Numbered from the stretch's first letter, positions 28,177 to 36,286 are shown. The stretch: 49,535 bases of DNA from Rossellomorea arthrocnemi (GCF_904424705.1 NZ_CAJGBF010000024.1:1-49535), one strand, 5' to 3'. The notes: generated by a model from the sequence alone, not told the origin. Numbers and translations: made by a program.

Positions 28177-28359
28177 ATGGAAATCTCTTCTATGATGGGG
28201 AAACAGGTTGCAGAGCTTCAAAGGACACTCAGTATGAATCTGCTGAAAAGTCAGATGGCGACTCAAGCGGCACAAGTCACGGTGATGATGAAGGATATGC
28301 AGGTAAGTCAGCCTGTTCCCCATCCAAGTAAAGGACATACAGTGGACGTGAAAGGATGA
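28177..28359 (+). CDS. YjfB-family putative motility protein
   Basis: 60 aa from ATG 28177, behind GAGGGGGAA. The sequence (MEISSMMGKQVAELQRTLSM, then LLKSQMATQAAQVTVMMKDM) fits the short YjfB family, a helical protein of unknown function that is in the sigma-D motility regulon of B. subtilis. I could not find a sigma-D promoter here. An upstream in-frame ATG at 28126 has no RBS. A composite repeat begins 22 bp after the stop. Confidence 0.7.
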   Translation: MEISSMMGKQVAELQRTLSMNLLKSQMATQAAQVTVMMKDMQVSQPVPHPSKGHTVDVKG

Positions 28360-28380
28360 AAGAAAGACATAACTAAATGA

Positions 28381-28515
28381 AGGAGTCTTCGTCTTGCACT
28401 TCAATCCACAGCTAGAACCAGCTATATACACTAAGTATGCTTTATTAAATCCGAACGATCATTCGAAATTCTTTAATGAAAATCGAAATTGTTCGGATTT
28501 TTATTTGACTAAAGC
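28381..28515 (+). repeat. Composite repeat, copy B
   Basis: Three parts in order: GGAGTCTTCGTCTTGCAC...CTAGAACC (28382-28419), an AATCCGAAC palindrome (28447-28500) and TTTGACTAAAGC (28504-28515). The same parts in the same order occur inverted at 12910-12765. The palindrome plus T run may also terminate the yjfB-like transcript. Confidence 0.75.
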
Positions 28516-28538
28516 ACTTTCGTCTCAGCCTCTTTTTG

Positions 28539-28650
28539 TATGGGTAGTCCCTCGAGGTCACAACGGAGAAAATCCCCAAAGGCCAAGAGCGCCTTCAGGG
28601 ATTTTCCCCGTTGTGCTTGTCGGGCCTGACCAACCCGCCTCCGCTTTTTG
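28539..28650 (+). repeat. 126-bp palindromic repeat, unit B1 (5' truncated)
   Basis: Begins within the left outer arm (GGGTAGTCCCTCGAGG) and continues to CCGCCTCCGCTTTTTG. The inner arms (CACAACGG with CCGTTGTG) match units B3 and B4. Confidence 0.85.
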
Positions 28651-28654
28651 ATTT

Positions 28655-28776
28655 GTCCAGCTCCGGCGAGTAGAGGCTCGAGGTCATAAGCGGGGAATGC
28701 CAAAAAGGCAAAAAGCGCCTTTCCGTCATTCCCCGCTTATGCTTGTCGTCTCTGACCAACCCGCCTCCGCTTTTCG
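28655..28776 (+). repeat. 126-bp palindromic repeat, unit B2
   Basis: Same outer frame (GTCCAGCTCCGGCG...CCGCCTCCGCTTTTCG) but a different core: CATAAGCGGGGAATG pairs with CATTCCCCGCTTATG, and AGAGGCTCGAG replaces AGTCCCTCGAG. Confidence 0.88.
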
Positions 28777-28780
28777 GTTT

Positions 28781-28902
28781 GTCCAGCTCCGGCGGGTAGT
28801 CCCTCGAGGTCACAACGGAGAAAATCCCCAAAGGCCAAGAGCGCCTTCAGGGATTTTCCCCGTTGTGCTTGTCGGGCCTGACCAACCCGCCTCCGCTTTT
28901 CG
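28781..28902 (+). repeat. 126-bp palindromic repeat, unit B3
   Basis: Starts exactly 126 bp after B2. The core arms CACAACGGAGAAAATCCCC and GGGATTTTCCCCGTTGTG pair. Practically identical to B1 where they overlap. Confidence 0.88.
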
Positions 28903-28906
28903 GTTT

Positions 28907-29028
28907 GTCCAGCTCCGGCGGGTAGTCCCTCGAGGTCACAACGGAGAAAATCCCCAAAGGCAAAGAGCGCCTTCAGGGATTTTCCCCGTTGTGCTTGTCG
29001 GGCCTGACCAACCCGCCTCCGCTTTTTG
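28907..29028 (+). repeat. 126-bp palindromic repeat, unit B4
   Basis: Starts 126 bp after B3 and is almost identical to it (GGCAAAGAGC in place of GGCCAAGAGC in the loop). Confidence 0.88.
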
Positions 29029-29032
29029 ATTT

Positions 29033-29154
29033 GTCCAGCTCCGGCGGGTAGAGGCTCGAGGTCATAAGCCGGGAATGCCAAAAAGGCAAAAAGCGCCTTT
29101 CCGTCATTCCCGGCTTATGCTTGTCGCCTCTGATCAACCCGCCTCCGCTTTTCT
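29033..29154 (+). repeat. 126-bp palindromic repeat, unit B5
   Basis: Starts 126 bp after B4. The core is the B2 type with one base pair swapped: CATAAGCCGGGAATG pairs with CATTCCCGGCTTATG. Its end touches the stop codon of the next minus-strand gene. Confidence 0.88.
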
Positions 29155-29400
29155 TTAATGAAGGCTCTTTTTTTCGAGTCTTACCCGTTCTTCACTGTTG
29201 GACCATTTTTCTTTCAATGTTTCGAATATGTATAAGCGGAAGAAGTATTGTAATTCTTCTGTTTCCATTTCCTGTATCAGTTCTAATAATTCATTCCTAG
29301 AGGTATCTTCTAAGATTGTAAGGGCAATGAGGTCTAAGTCTTCGTCGGTACCTTTGATTCTTCTGCGGTACATTTCATAAATTTCTTCGATCAACTTCAT
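29155..29400 (-). CDS. Small helical cytosolic protein, possibly DUF6154-like
   Basis: 81 aa from ATG 29400, supported by GGGAGGTGA. Acidic and predicted all-helical (KLIEEIYEMYRRRIKGTDED, then ELLELIQEMETEELQYFFRL). It resembles a short family of unknown function in bacilli, perhaps DUF6154, but I am not sure. The last codons (EKKSLH) and stop lie directly against the 126-bp repeat array, so the C terminus may have been reshaped by the array. No partner genes are evident. Confidence 0.65.
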   Translation of the reverse strand: MKLIEEIYEMYRRRIKGTDEDLDLIALTILEDTSRNELLELIQEMETEELQYFFRLYIFETLKEKWSNSEERVRLEKKSLH

Positions 29401-29619
29401 GCACTTCACCTCCCTTTTGTTCCATTTTAACATGAACGTTTATGAATTACTCTACATATTATGCTAGGACAACTCTTATTTGTCTTTTACCCTTTGTCGG
29501 ACTTTTTAACCATGAGAAGAGGTTCTTGGTTGTTTCTGAGTTAAACTGAACGATCGTTTTGATACCTTGTAATGGTTTGTCTCACAATAACCAACTACTA
29601 GAAAAAGGAGATGCTTTCA

Positions 29620-30009
29620 TTGGAGAAAAGCTTGCTGTTCGTTGGGTCGGGTCTCAGTGCCATCATTCTTAACCTATTCGGAGAGTGGGACATGTTAATC
29701 ACTTTTCTTTTGATTACCGTGACTCTTGATTATTTCACCGGGATGATTGCAAGCGGGATTGAAGGAAAGCTGTCAAGCAAATTCGGGGTGAAAGGGATCG
29801 GCCGTAAGGTGCTGATATTCTCTCTTGTCACGGTCGCCCACCTTATTGATACTATACTAACAAATAGCCACTTTATTCGTAATGCGACGATTATTTTTTA
29901 TTTGTGTAATGAAATGATTTCAATCATTGAGAATGTCGGGAGAGCCGGGGTACCTGTACCGGATTTTTTGCGGAAAGCGGTTGAGGTGTTAAAGAAGAAA
30001 TCGAAGTGA
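29620..30009 (+). CDS. ytkC: Holin-like membrane protein (phage_holin_4 family, YtkC-like)
   Basis: 129 aa with three or four hydrophobic segments (GLSAIILNLF, MLITFLLITVTLDYFTGMIA, VLIFSLVTVAHLIDTIL, ATIIFYLCNEMISIIENVG). The LDYFTGMIASGIEGKLSSK and NEMISIIENVGRAG blocks are typical of the Cph1/toxin-secretion holin family. The TTG at 29620 follows AAAGGAG (29604-29610) by 9 bp; the ATG at 29611 touches the RBS and cannot be the start. No lysin gene or other phage gene is next to it, so this looks like a chromosomal holin homologue such as B. subtilis YtkC rather than a prophage remnant. Confidence 0.8.
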   Translation: MEKSLLFVGSGLSAIILNLFGEWDMLITFLLITVTLDYFTGMIASGIEGKLSSKFGVKGIGRKVLIFSLVTVAHLIDTILTNSHFIRNATIIFYLCNEMISIIENVGRAGVPVPDFLRKAVEVLKKKSK

Positions 30010-30065
30010 ATAGAATTTCGTCAATTGAGGAAAATGAAGGATAAGTACTGTGAAGGAGTGGGAAG

Positions 30066-30404
30066 ATGAACGAAGAACGACACGATTATTATATTGAAGT
30101 AGCCACTGGTGAGATTTCAAGAAGCTCGACAGATTCCGAATGGAACTTTAAAATATCCGCTACCGATGAAGAAATCACCAAGCTTCGGGAAGTGTTCGAT
30201 TCCAATCACTCAGTCGATTGGCAAAATTTCTACCGGTCTCACGTTCCTTATGTTCAATATCATTTTGACCGGGAAAATGATGCCTATGATGAAAACCTTC
30301 ATCAAGTGTATGAAATGCTCCACCGGCTGGGAGATGAAGACGTTAAGACATTCATTGAAAGTATAGGAATCCTGGATTCTCAGCCGCATGAAAACCATGA
30401 GTAA
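30066..30404 (+). CDS. Conserved hypothetical protein
   Basis: 112-aa acidic soluble protein, not recognised with certainty. The N-terminal part (YYIEVATGEISRSS) looks like beta strands; the remainder is helical with many Asp, Glu and aromatic residues (SVDWQNFYRSHVPYVQYHFD). RBS GGAGTGGGAAG precedes ATG 30066. It lies between the holin-like gene and ytkD and is closed by a terminator. Similar proteins are annotated only as hypothetical or 'hydrolase' in bacilli, without support visible here. Confidence 0.65.
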   Translation: MNEERHDYYIEVATGEISRSSTDSEWNFKISATDEEITKLREVFDSNHSVDWQNFYRSHVPYVQYHFDRENDAYDENLHQVYEMLHRLGDEDVKTFIESIGILDSQPHENHE

Positions 30405-30408
30405 GAAT

Positions 30409-30453
30409 AAAAGTATTGGTTCAGGAGTAATATCTGTGGACCAATGCTTTTTA
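30409..30453 (+). terminator. Terminator after the 30066 gene
   Basis: 12-bp stem AAAAGTATTGGT with ACCAATGCTTTT (one G-T pair), loop of about 19 bases and a T run. Confidence 0.75.
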
Positions 30454-30499
30454 TTTATGGTTAGATGGAAGAAAGCGTGTACGGATGAGGTGAGGTCAG

Positions 30500-30973
30500 A
30501 TGGAACAGTTTATAGATGAAAATGGGAAGCGAGTGGAATTATCCTTTGAAAAAGGGAGATTCCAACAGGAATCGTATCATGTCCTGATTATATGCCGCTA
30601 TAAGAGAGAGTGGCTGTTGACTCGCCATAAAATGAGAGGTCTCGAATTTCCAGGGGGGAAGAGAGAACAAAGAGAAACCCTGGAGGAAGCGGCGATTCGG
30701 GAAACATTTGAAGAGACCGGGGGAGTGATCAAAGAACCTTTATTTATTGGGGAATATAAGGTGTATGACCGCTCTCCATTTGTCAAAACGATTTTCTTTG
30801 CTGAAGCAGAAGAACTCATCCGCAAAGGGGATTACTTGGAAACAGAAGGATCCGTGCTTTGGAACGGTGATTTCTCACAGATTCAAGAGGATCCTTCCTT
30901 TAGCTTCATTATGAAGGATCAGGTGGTGGAATTGGCATTGAAACGACTAAACGAACTCGATCTTATGACTTGA
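30500..30973 (+). CDS. ytkD: Nudix hydrolase YtkD (RNA/nucleotide pyrophosphohydrolase)
   Basis: 157-aa Nudix enzyme. The full Nudix box is present: G53, E59, R67-E68, E71-E72, G74 (GX5EX7REX2EEXG), which binds Mg2+. B. subtilis YtkD is reported to act on oxidised dGTP and on RNA 5' ends; the same is inferred here from similarity and synteny. RBS GAGGTGAGG precedes ATG 30500. Its last 11 bp overlap the 3' end of the converging ytlD gene, so there is no room for a terminator between them. Confidence 0.88.
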   Translation: MEQFIDENGKRVELSFEKGRFQQESYHVLIICRYKREWLLTRHKMRGLEFPGGKREQRETLEEAAIRETFEETGGVIKEPLFIGEYKVYDRSPFVKTIFFAEAEELIRKGDYLETEGSVLWNGDFSQIQEDPSFSFIMKDQVVELALKRLNELDLMT

Positions 30974-31763
30974 TCCATTTTTTCTCGAGCTGCTCCACAA
31001 GCTTATACATAATAGTGGCAAATACGGCAATCACGAGGAGGGAGAGAAGGACAAGGGTAAAGTTAAAAACTTGGAATCCGTATATGATCATGTAACCGAG
31101 GCCCTTGGCGGACACAAGGAATTCCCCTACGATGACCCCCACCCATGATAACCCTACGTTTACTTTCAAGGTTGAAATGATCGTCGGGAAAGAGGCTGGA
31201 AGGATGACTTCTTTAAACATCTGTCCCCGTTTTGCCCCAAATGTCTGCATTACCTTTAAGTAATTAGGGTCTACTTCCCGAAAGGATGTATAGACGACGA
31301 TGGTGGTGATGATGACGGAAATGACCGTCCCCATGGCGATGATGGAAGTGAAGCCCGGTCCCAGTCCCACAATTAATAGTGGTCCAAGGGCTACCTTGGG
31401 CATGGCGTTCAGGATGACAAGATAGGGATCCAATACTTTGGAAAGGAACGGTGACCACCATAATAAAGCGGCGAGCATTGTTCCGAGCAGGGTGCCGAGG
31501 ATGAATCCGATGACGGTTTCACCAAGGGTTACAGAAAGATTGGCTATAAGGCTTCCGTCCCCTAACTTCACGATAAATAATGTCCATATTTTAGAAGGTG
31601 AGCTGAAAATGAGTGGATCTACCCAGTTGTTTCGACTTGCTATTTCCCAGAGGGAAAAGAATACGGTAAAGATGAGGGCTTGATAAAACCAAACCCAGCG
31701 CTGCTCTCTTTTCAATGATTGAATATAATCCTGGTGTTTTTGTTTAATCGATTCGTGATTCAA
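30963..31763 (-). CDS. ytlD: ABC transporter permease (SsuC/TauC-like, YtlD)
   Basis: 266-aa inner-membrane permease with about six helices and the EAA-type loop ([22 protein letters not shown]). It belongs to the nitrate/sulfonate/taurine/thiamine-precursor branch. Start TTG 31763 is chosen because AAGGAG lies 10 bp upstream, inside the end of ytlC; the reading frame itself is open further upstream. It overlaps ytlC by 20 bp and is last in the ytlA-ytlC-ytlD operon. The substrate is not known. Confidence 0.85.
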   Translation of the reverse strand: MNHESIKQKHQDYIQSLKREQRWVWFYQALIFTVFFSLWEIASRNNWVDPLIFSSPSKIWTLFIVKLGDGSLIANLSVTLGETVIGFILGTLLGTMLAALLWWSPFLSKVLDPYLVILNAMPKVALGPLLIVGLGPGFTSIIAMGTVISVIITTIVVYTSFREVDPNYLKVMQTFGAKRGQMFKEVILPASFPTIISTLKVNVGLSWVGVIVGEFLVSAKGLGYMIIYGFQVFNFTLVLLSLLVIAVFATIMYKLVEQLEKKWIKS

Positions 31764-32520
31764 GTTTTTCAAGCTCCTTCCATATGGTTTGGAAAAATCC
31801 CGGGTATGTTTCATGATTCCTGACTTCAAAGGGCATCATTTCTTTTAACGTGGAAGGCACTTCGAATATGGTGTGGATACGTCCCGGTTTCGAGCCGAAT
31901 AGAATGATCCGGTCACTCATGGATATGGCTTCCCCGATATCATGAGTGACAAGAATGGCCGTTTTCCCAAAAGATTTCAAGGTTGAATGCACCAAATCCT
32001 CTAATCTCAATTTCGTTTGATAGTCAAGTGCGGAGAAGGGCTCATCCAAGAGCAGTAATTGAGGATCTGTGATAAGTGTACGGATTAGTGCTACCCGTTG
32101 ACGCATACCCCCTGATAATTCACGTGGGTAAGATGACTCTACACCTTCGAGTCCCATTTCGCTCAATAGAGCTCGTGCTTCTTTTCTTTTTTCCTCTGTC
32201 AGGTTCCCCATAATGTCCAAGCCTAAAAAAATATTTTCTTCAATCGTTTTCCAGGGAAATAGATAATCCTGCTGGAGCATGTATCCCAATTTCTTTTTCA
32301 TTTTTCCTATAGGCATATTGTTTAACGTTACCTTCCCTTGTGTCGGGAGTATGAGGCCGGCAACAATGGAAAGCAGTGTCGTTTTACCACATCCCGATGG
32401 ACCGATGAACGAGACGAATTCACCTTCTTCTACTTGTAAGGAAATGTCTGAGAGGGCATGGGTGGCCGTTTTCGGTGAGAAGTAGGTGTGGTGGACGGAA
32501 TCAATCGATAGAAAGTTCAC
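31744..32520 (-). CDS. ytlC: ABC transporter ATP-binding protein (YtlC)
   Basis: 258-aa ATPase. Walker [11 protein letters not shown]-loop LQQDYLFPW, signature LSGGMRQRV, Walker [13 protein letters not shown] and the His switch VTHD are all intact. GTG 32520 follows GGAGG by 9 bp. The frame is open up to 32613 but that part is not protein-like. It powers the importer with YtlD (permease) and YtlA (binding protein). A stable hairpin separates it from ytlA. Confidence 0.9.
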   Translation of the reverse strand: MNFLSIDSVHHTYFSPKTATHALSDISLQVEEGEFVSFIGPSGCGKTTLLSIVAGLILPTQGKVTLNNMPIGKMKKKLGYMLQQDYLFPWKTIEENIFLGLDIMGNLTEEKRKEARALLSEMGLEGVESSYPRELSGGMRQRVALIRTLITDPQLLLLDEPFSALDYQTKLRLEDLVHSTLKSFGKTAILVTHDIGEAISMSDRIILFGSKPGRIHTIFEVPSTLKEMMPFEVRNHETYPGFFQTIWKELEKLESRID

Positions 32521-32556
32521 TGTAGTAAGCCTCCATTTTCTTTTTTTATAACGGAA

Positions 32557-32579
32557 GGGCTGACATGAGAAGTCAGCCC
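32557..32579 (-). other. Intercistronic hairpin between ytlA and ytlC
   Basis: GGGCTGAC pairs with GTCAGCCC around a seven-base loop, without a T run on the minus strand. Such hairpins after a binding-protein gene often protect its mRNA 3' end and keep expression of the ATPase lower. Confidence 0.6.
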
Positions 32580-32590
32580 CCGGGATGTTG

Positions 32591-33592
32591 CTACTTTGCC
32601 GCTTTTTCTGCAATGGATGTATTCACCAGTGTTTTGTGATCGACGGACTGAGGAAGCTCACCTGCTTCGTCCATGATGGTTTGAAGATTGTTCCATTCTT
32701 CTTCGTCGAGGATCGGGTCGGTGGCGAAAGATCCTTGCGATTTATAGCGGTCTACAACAGTCTCGATTAAATCCAATTCTGTATCTTCAAAGTAAGGTTC
32801 AATCATCTTGGCAATATCGGCTGCTGAGTTTTTTTCCACCCATTGCTGGGCTTTGTATAGGGCTTTCGTGAAATTCTCTACGGTATCTTTGTTTTCTTTC
32901 ATATAACTGTCTTTGGCCATGAAGGTTGTGTACGGCACATGACCTGATTCCGTTCCAAAGGAAGCGACGATATGCCCTTTTCCTTCTTGTTCGAAGATGG
33001 AAGCAGTCGGTTCGAATAATTGGACATAATCCCCCGTACCTGATGCAAAGGCATTGGCTATATTGGCAAAATCAATGTTCTGAATGAGATTTAAATCGTT
33101 TTGTGGGTCAATGTCGTGGTTCTTCAATACAAACTCTCCGACCATTTGCGGCATTCCGCCTTTACGTTGGCCAAGGAAGGTTGAACCCTTCAGTTGATCC
33201 CATTCAAAGTTCTCCACCTTTTCCCTTGAGACGAGAAATGTTCCGTCGGTTTGAGTTAATTGAGCAAAGTTGATGACAGGATCATTCGACCCTTGTGCAT
33301 GAACGTAGATGGACGTCTCCGAACCGACCAAAGCGACATCAGCGCCGTTTGATAATAGGGTGGTCATCGTTTTATCCCCTCCCCACGTGGTGGTCAGTTC
33401 AATGTCGAGCCCCTCCTCTTTAAAGAATCCTTTTTCGATCGCAACATATTCAGGTGCATAGAAAATCGAACGGGTCACTTCCGCTATGCGAACTTTTTGA
33501 ACAGTTTCTTCTTTTTCTCCACAAGCGGTCAACCCGATGGTCAACGTGAGAATGAGGAGTATACCTAGACTACTTCTAAGCCATTTTCTCAA
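32591..33592 (-). CDS. ytlA: ABC transporter substrate-binding lipoprotein (NMT1/THI5-like, YtlA)
   Basis: 333 aa. Signal peptide with lipobox LTAC (Cys at about 24), then an NMT1/SsuA-like domain (EVTRSIFYAPEYVAIEKGFFKEEG). Family members bind sulfonates, nitrate or thiamine-precursor pyrimidines. No TPP riboswitch lies upstream, so a thiamine link is not shown. TTG start (33590-33592) follows AAAGGAGG by 9 bp. First gene of the ytlACD operon. Confidence 0.87.
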   Translation of the reverse strand: MRKWLRSSLGILLILTLTIGLTACGEKEETVQKVRIAEVTRSIFYAPEYVAIEKGFFKEEGLDIELTTTWGGDKTMTTLLSNGADVALVGSETSIYVHAQGSNDPVINFAQLTQTDGTFLVSREKVENFEWDQLKGSTFLGQRKGGMPQMVGEFVLKNHDIDPQNDLNLIQNIDFANIANAFASGTGDYVQLFEPTASIFEQEGKGHIVASFGTESGHVPYTTFMAKDSYMKENKDTVENFTKALYKAQQWVEKNSAADIAKMIEPYFEDTELDLIETVVDRYKSQGSFATDPILDEEEWNNLQTIMDEAGELPQSVDHKTLVNTSIAEKAAK

Positions 33593-33792
33593 TTCAATCT
33601 TCCTCCTTTAATCCTTCAGGGTGATCAATAGTTGGGATGAGTGCAATTCTCTTCGCCTTGTATATCTATACGGCAACTGGGTAGGATGGTCATAAAGCTT
33701 TCTTTCCATCGCCTATTTAGATTTGCTAAAATATTCTATGTAGAGTATAAAAATGTGTGAATACCCAATGCACGTTTTGAAAGGAAGAGAAT

Positions 33793-34575
33793 ATGAAGAA
33801 CGGAACGATCATGAAAAAAACGTTATTCCCCTCTCCGAACCCACATGTTGAAATGTATGAAATCACCTATTTATCCTCAGGACTCAGGGTGAAGGGATTA
33901 CTCGCAGAACCTGTTCTAAAGGGGGAGTATGATGGTTTCCTCTATTTGAGAGGCGGAATAAAAGGTGTCGGGATGGTCCGGCCAGCACGGATCGCTCAAT
34001 TCGCTTCCCACGGGTTCGTTGTGTTCGCACCATTTTACAGGGGGAACTTGGGAGGAGAAGGGAATGAGGATTTTGCAGGTGATGACCGGGAAGATGCTAT
34101 TTCCGGAATGGATTTATTGAGAAATCACCCCAACGTCATACGGGACCGGATCCATGTCTTCGGTTTTTCCCGAGGGGGAGTAATGGCTCTCATGGCGGGC
34201 GTCGAGTGCAGGGATGTTACTTCCGTTGTCACATGGGGAGGCGTTTCGGATATGTTCCTGACGTATGACGAGCGGAAAGACCTTCGGAGAATGATGAAGA
34301 GGGTTATCGGAGGAAGTCCTAATAAAGTTCCCGAGAGATACGTTTGGCGCACTCCTCTTTACACCCTAGAAGGCCTGGAGGCACCGGTGTTGATCATTCA
34401 TGGAGAAAAGGATCAGAACGTTTCCGTGGAGCATGCATATAGATTAGAAAAAAGATTGAAGGAACTTGGGAAGCGGGTCTCGTCCCATTACTTCAAAGAA
34501 TATACGCACTACTTTCCGCCCAGAAAGAATCAGCAGATCGTTTCCCTGCTCTGTTCCTGGATGAAAAATCAATAG
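33793..34575 (+). CDS. ytmA: Alpha/beta hydrolase, S9-peptidase-like (YtmA)
   Basis: 260-aa cytosolic hydrolase. Nucleophile elbow GFSRGG (about residue 118), an Asp in HGEKDQNVSVEHA and a catalytic His near the end (KEYTHYFPP) complete the triad. The architecture fits the dienelactone hydrolase/prolyl oligopeptidase-like clan; the substrate is unknown. RBS AAAGGAAGAG precedes ATG 33793 (a second ATG is at 33811). It is followed by ytmB in the same direction, an order shared with B. subtilis. Confidence 0.82.
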   Translation: MKNGTIMKKTLFPSPNPHVEMYEITYLSSGLRVKGLLAEPVLKGEYDGFLYLRGGIKGVGMVRPARIAQFASHGFVVFAPFYRGNLGGEGNEDFAGDDREDAISGMDLLRNHPNVIRDRIHVFGFSRGGVMALMAGVECRDVTSVVTWGGVSDMFLTYDERKDLRRMMKRVIGGSPNKVPERYVWRTPLYTLEGLEAPVLIIHGEKDQNVSVEHAYRLEKRLKELGKRVSSHYFKEYTHYFPPRKNQQIVSLLCSWMKNQ

Positions 34576-34601
34576 ATTAAAAAGGATCGAGGTCATATAA
34601 A

Positions 34602-34844
34602 ATGGGCATGGGCCTGGAATTAAACACGATGATTGTCACAAAAGGAAAAGAAGTGAGAAGAGAAGAGAATTTGTTCCAGCTACAAAAGGAAGGATACCGC
34701 CTTTATCCAATGCATCTTCCCATCGATGTGAGAAAGACGAAGCATAGTGACCCGAGTGGTTTCGGCAGGATTGAAAAGATGGAGTGGAAGGATGAGAAAA
34801 CAACGATAGTCTACCGGTTGATTTCACTTAATTCCACTAATTGA
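34602..34844 (+). CDS. ytmB: DUF2584 family protein YtmB
   Basis: 80-aa soluble protein matching the DUF2584/YtmB family throughout, including the blocks NTMIVTKGKEVRREEN, EGYRLYPMHLPIDVRKTKHS and YRLISLNS. It is beta-rich and its function is unknown. The RBS is GAGG upstream of ATG 34602. It lies 26 bp after ytmA, probably co-transcribed, and ends in a bidirectional terminator. Confidence 0.85.
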   Translation: MGMGLELNTMIVTKGKEVRREENLFQLQKEGYRLYPMHLPIDVRKTKHSDPSGFGRIEKMEWKDEKTTIVYRLISLNSTN

Positions 34845-34888
34845 AAAACGAGTGGCTGTAAACATACGCTTACAGCCACTCGTTTTAT
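34844..34888. terminator. Bidirectional terminator between ytmB and the lipoprotein gene
   Basis: 17-bp stem AAAACGAGTGGCTGTAA with TTACAGCCACTCGTTTT and an eight-base loop, between converging genes. Confidence 0.94.
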
Positions 34889-35217
34889 TTGATTTCCTCA
34901 TATAAAAGATAACGGTTATCCTTCGTTTGTGCGATAAGGTAGTTCTTATGGTCTTTTACACTGTAGATGGGTGTCCCTTTCGCCAGTGTGTTGGCCGTAA
35001 AATCATTGACGGGATGATACTTGGTTTCGATCTTTTCTTTGATGGATCCCACCTTTTCATCAAGGGTCAGCTTCTTCTCCACAGATACCTTCACGTACTC
35101 CCTGTCGTTTACAACCATCATATCCCCATATCCGCATAATTCATAGGATGCCGGTTTTTTCTCCCCGCACGCACTCAACACAAACACACATAATAGTAAA
35201 AATACCAGACGCTTCAT
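34885..35217 (-). CDS. Small lipoprotein of unknown function
   Basis: 110 aa. A short lipoprotein signal peptide ends in LSAC (Cys17). The mature part of about 94 residues is charged, with probable beta strands (GTPIYSVKDHKNYLIAQTKD). It is not recognised as a named family. An RBS (AAAGGGGGAG) precedes ATG 35217. It stands alone, converging on ytmB. Confidence 0.75.
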   Translation of the reverse strand: MKRLVFLLLCVFVLSACGEKKPASYELCGYGDMMVVNDREYVKVSVEKKLTLDEKVGSIKEKIETKYHPVNDFTANTLAKGTPIYSVKDHKNYLIAQTKDNRYLLYEEIK

Positions 35218-35357
35218 GTTTCTCCCCCTTTTCCATTCCGCACATATTCAAAGGATATTCAAGCTCGTACGGTAACATGTTTGTTTTTTTGGACAATCTG
35301 ATTTATTTTCTACATATGATAAAGTAGAGGAACACTATAAGGTAAGGAGAAATCAAC

Positions 35358-36050
35358 ATGAGTAAACTGGAAGTGATTGTATTAAATGAGGAAGATGCGA
35401 GAGTGGCAGATGCATCCGGAGCAGATAGACTTGAATTAGTGTCTGCCATACACGAGGGAGGATTAACGCCTGATTTTCATGTGATAGAAAAAGTGTTAAG
35501 GGCTGTTTCGATTCCTGTCCAGGTAATGATTCGATTACACAGTAAATCCTTCTATTATCAGCCTGATGAATTACATTCCATGGTCGAACAAGTTAGAACC
35601 ATCGTTGAAATGGGCGGCGGGGGTATCGTTTTTGGCTCATTATCCAATGAAGGGAAGCTTGATTTACCTTCTTTAACCGAAATCGTACAAAGTGCCAAGG
35701 GTCAATCGATTACTTTTCATCGAGCTATCGACGTATCAGATGATCCGGTGGCTTTATGTAAAGGAATATTCCATTCAGGCTTAAACATTGACCGAATTCT
35801 CACATCTGGGGGAAGGTCTGAAGTGAGTAAGGGAATGGATACGATTGATGAAATGAGAGAAATAGAGAAAATGGGCGGTCCGATTGTCATGCCCGGTTCA
35901 GGTTTAACTGTAGATAACATAGGAAAAATACACAGTAAGCTAAAGGCAAGAGAATATCATGTTGGATCAGGTGTCCGTCATCATGGGAGCTATGACTTAG
36001 GAATAGACTCAAAGAAGGTAATGGAAATCAAACGTGTGATTACGTCCTGA
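35358..36050 (+). CDS. cutC: CutC family protein
   Basis: 230-aa TIM-barrel of the CutC family, historically linked to copper homeostasis although the biochemical role is unsettled. Family blocks: SGADRLELVSAIHEGGLTP, VMIRLHSKSFYY, FHRAIDVSDDP, ILTSGGRSEV and MPGSGLTVDNI. RBS AAGGAGA precedes ATG 35358. Monocistronic; no copper operator is seen and the next gene has its own riboswitch leader. Confidence 0.9.
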   Translation: MSKLEVIVLNEEDARVADASGADRLELVSAIHEGGLTPDFHVIEKVLRAVSIPVQVMIRLHSKSFYYQPDELHSMVEQVRTIVEMGGGGIVFGSLSNEGKLDLPSLTEIVQSAKGQSITFHRAIDVSDDPVALCKGIFHSGLNIDRILTSGGRSEVSKGMDTIDEMREIEKMGGPIVMPGSGLTVDNIGKIHSKLKAREYHVGSGVRHHGSYDLGIDSKKVMEIKRVITS

Positions 36051-36120
36051 TTTGATTTGTTACTATACGACTATTTGAAAAAAGAATGAATTATGGTAAA
36101 AATAGTATGTAATACAACAG

Positions 36121-36126
36121 TATACT
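36121..36126 (+). promoter_or_regulatory. Probable -10 element of the thiC leader
   Basis: TATACT ends 10 bp before the TPP riboswitch, the right place for its promoter. A convincing -35 is not visible. Confidence 0.4.
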
Positions 36127-36136
36127 ATCAATATTT

Positions 36137-36238
36137 CTACTAGGGGAGTCCGATACATTGCTTGGACTGAGAGGAGAACGCATAAGTTCTTTGACCCTTT
36201 GAACCTGATCTGGATGATACCAGCGTAGGGAAGTAGTA
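36137..36238 (+). ncRNA. TPP riboswitch (THI box)
   Basis: Contains the conserved THI element: GGGGAGTCC near the 5' end, CTGAGAGGAG, then CCTTTGAACCTGATC and the 3' TACCAGCGTAGGGAAGT. CTACT (36137-36141) closes P1 with AGTAG (36232-36236). It lies upstream of thiC, so thiamine pyrophosphate should lower thiC expression. Confidence 0.96.
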
Positions 36239-36279
36239 CGGATGCGTTTGGTGTTTATTTTAGCGCATACTACTTTTTG
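36231..36279 (+). terminator. First terminator of the thiC leader
   Basis: AGTAGT and ATGCG pair with CGCAT and ACTACT (4-base bulge), followed by T5. The base of the stem shares AGTAG with riboswitch P1, so the structures compete. Confidence 0.65.
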
Positions 36280-36286
36280 ACATTCG

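Noticed and set aside
28394..29081. Frames of 64-114 codons on both strands in the repeat array
   Set aside because: 126 is divisible by three, so the repeats stay open and give repeated peptides on both strands. This is an effect of the repeat, not a gene.
28539..29154. CRISPR array
   Set aside because: Units are directly adjoining palindromes without unique spacers, and no cas genes are near.
29620..30009. Prophage remnant because of the holin-like gene
   Set aside because: No lysin, integrase or structural phage genes are nearby, and synteny with ytkC of B. subtilis explains it.
32591..33592. Thiamine-precursor transporter (ThiY-like) assignment for ytlACD
   Set aside because: The NMT1/THI5-like fold alone does not define substrate, and there is no TPP riboswitch upstream.
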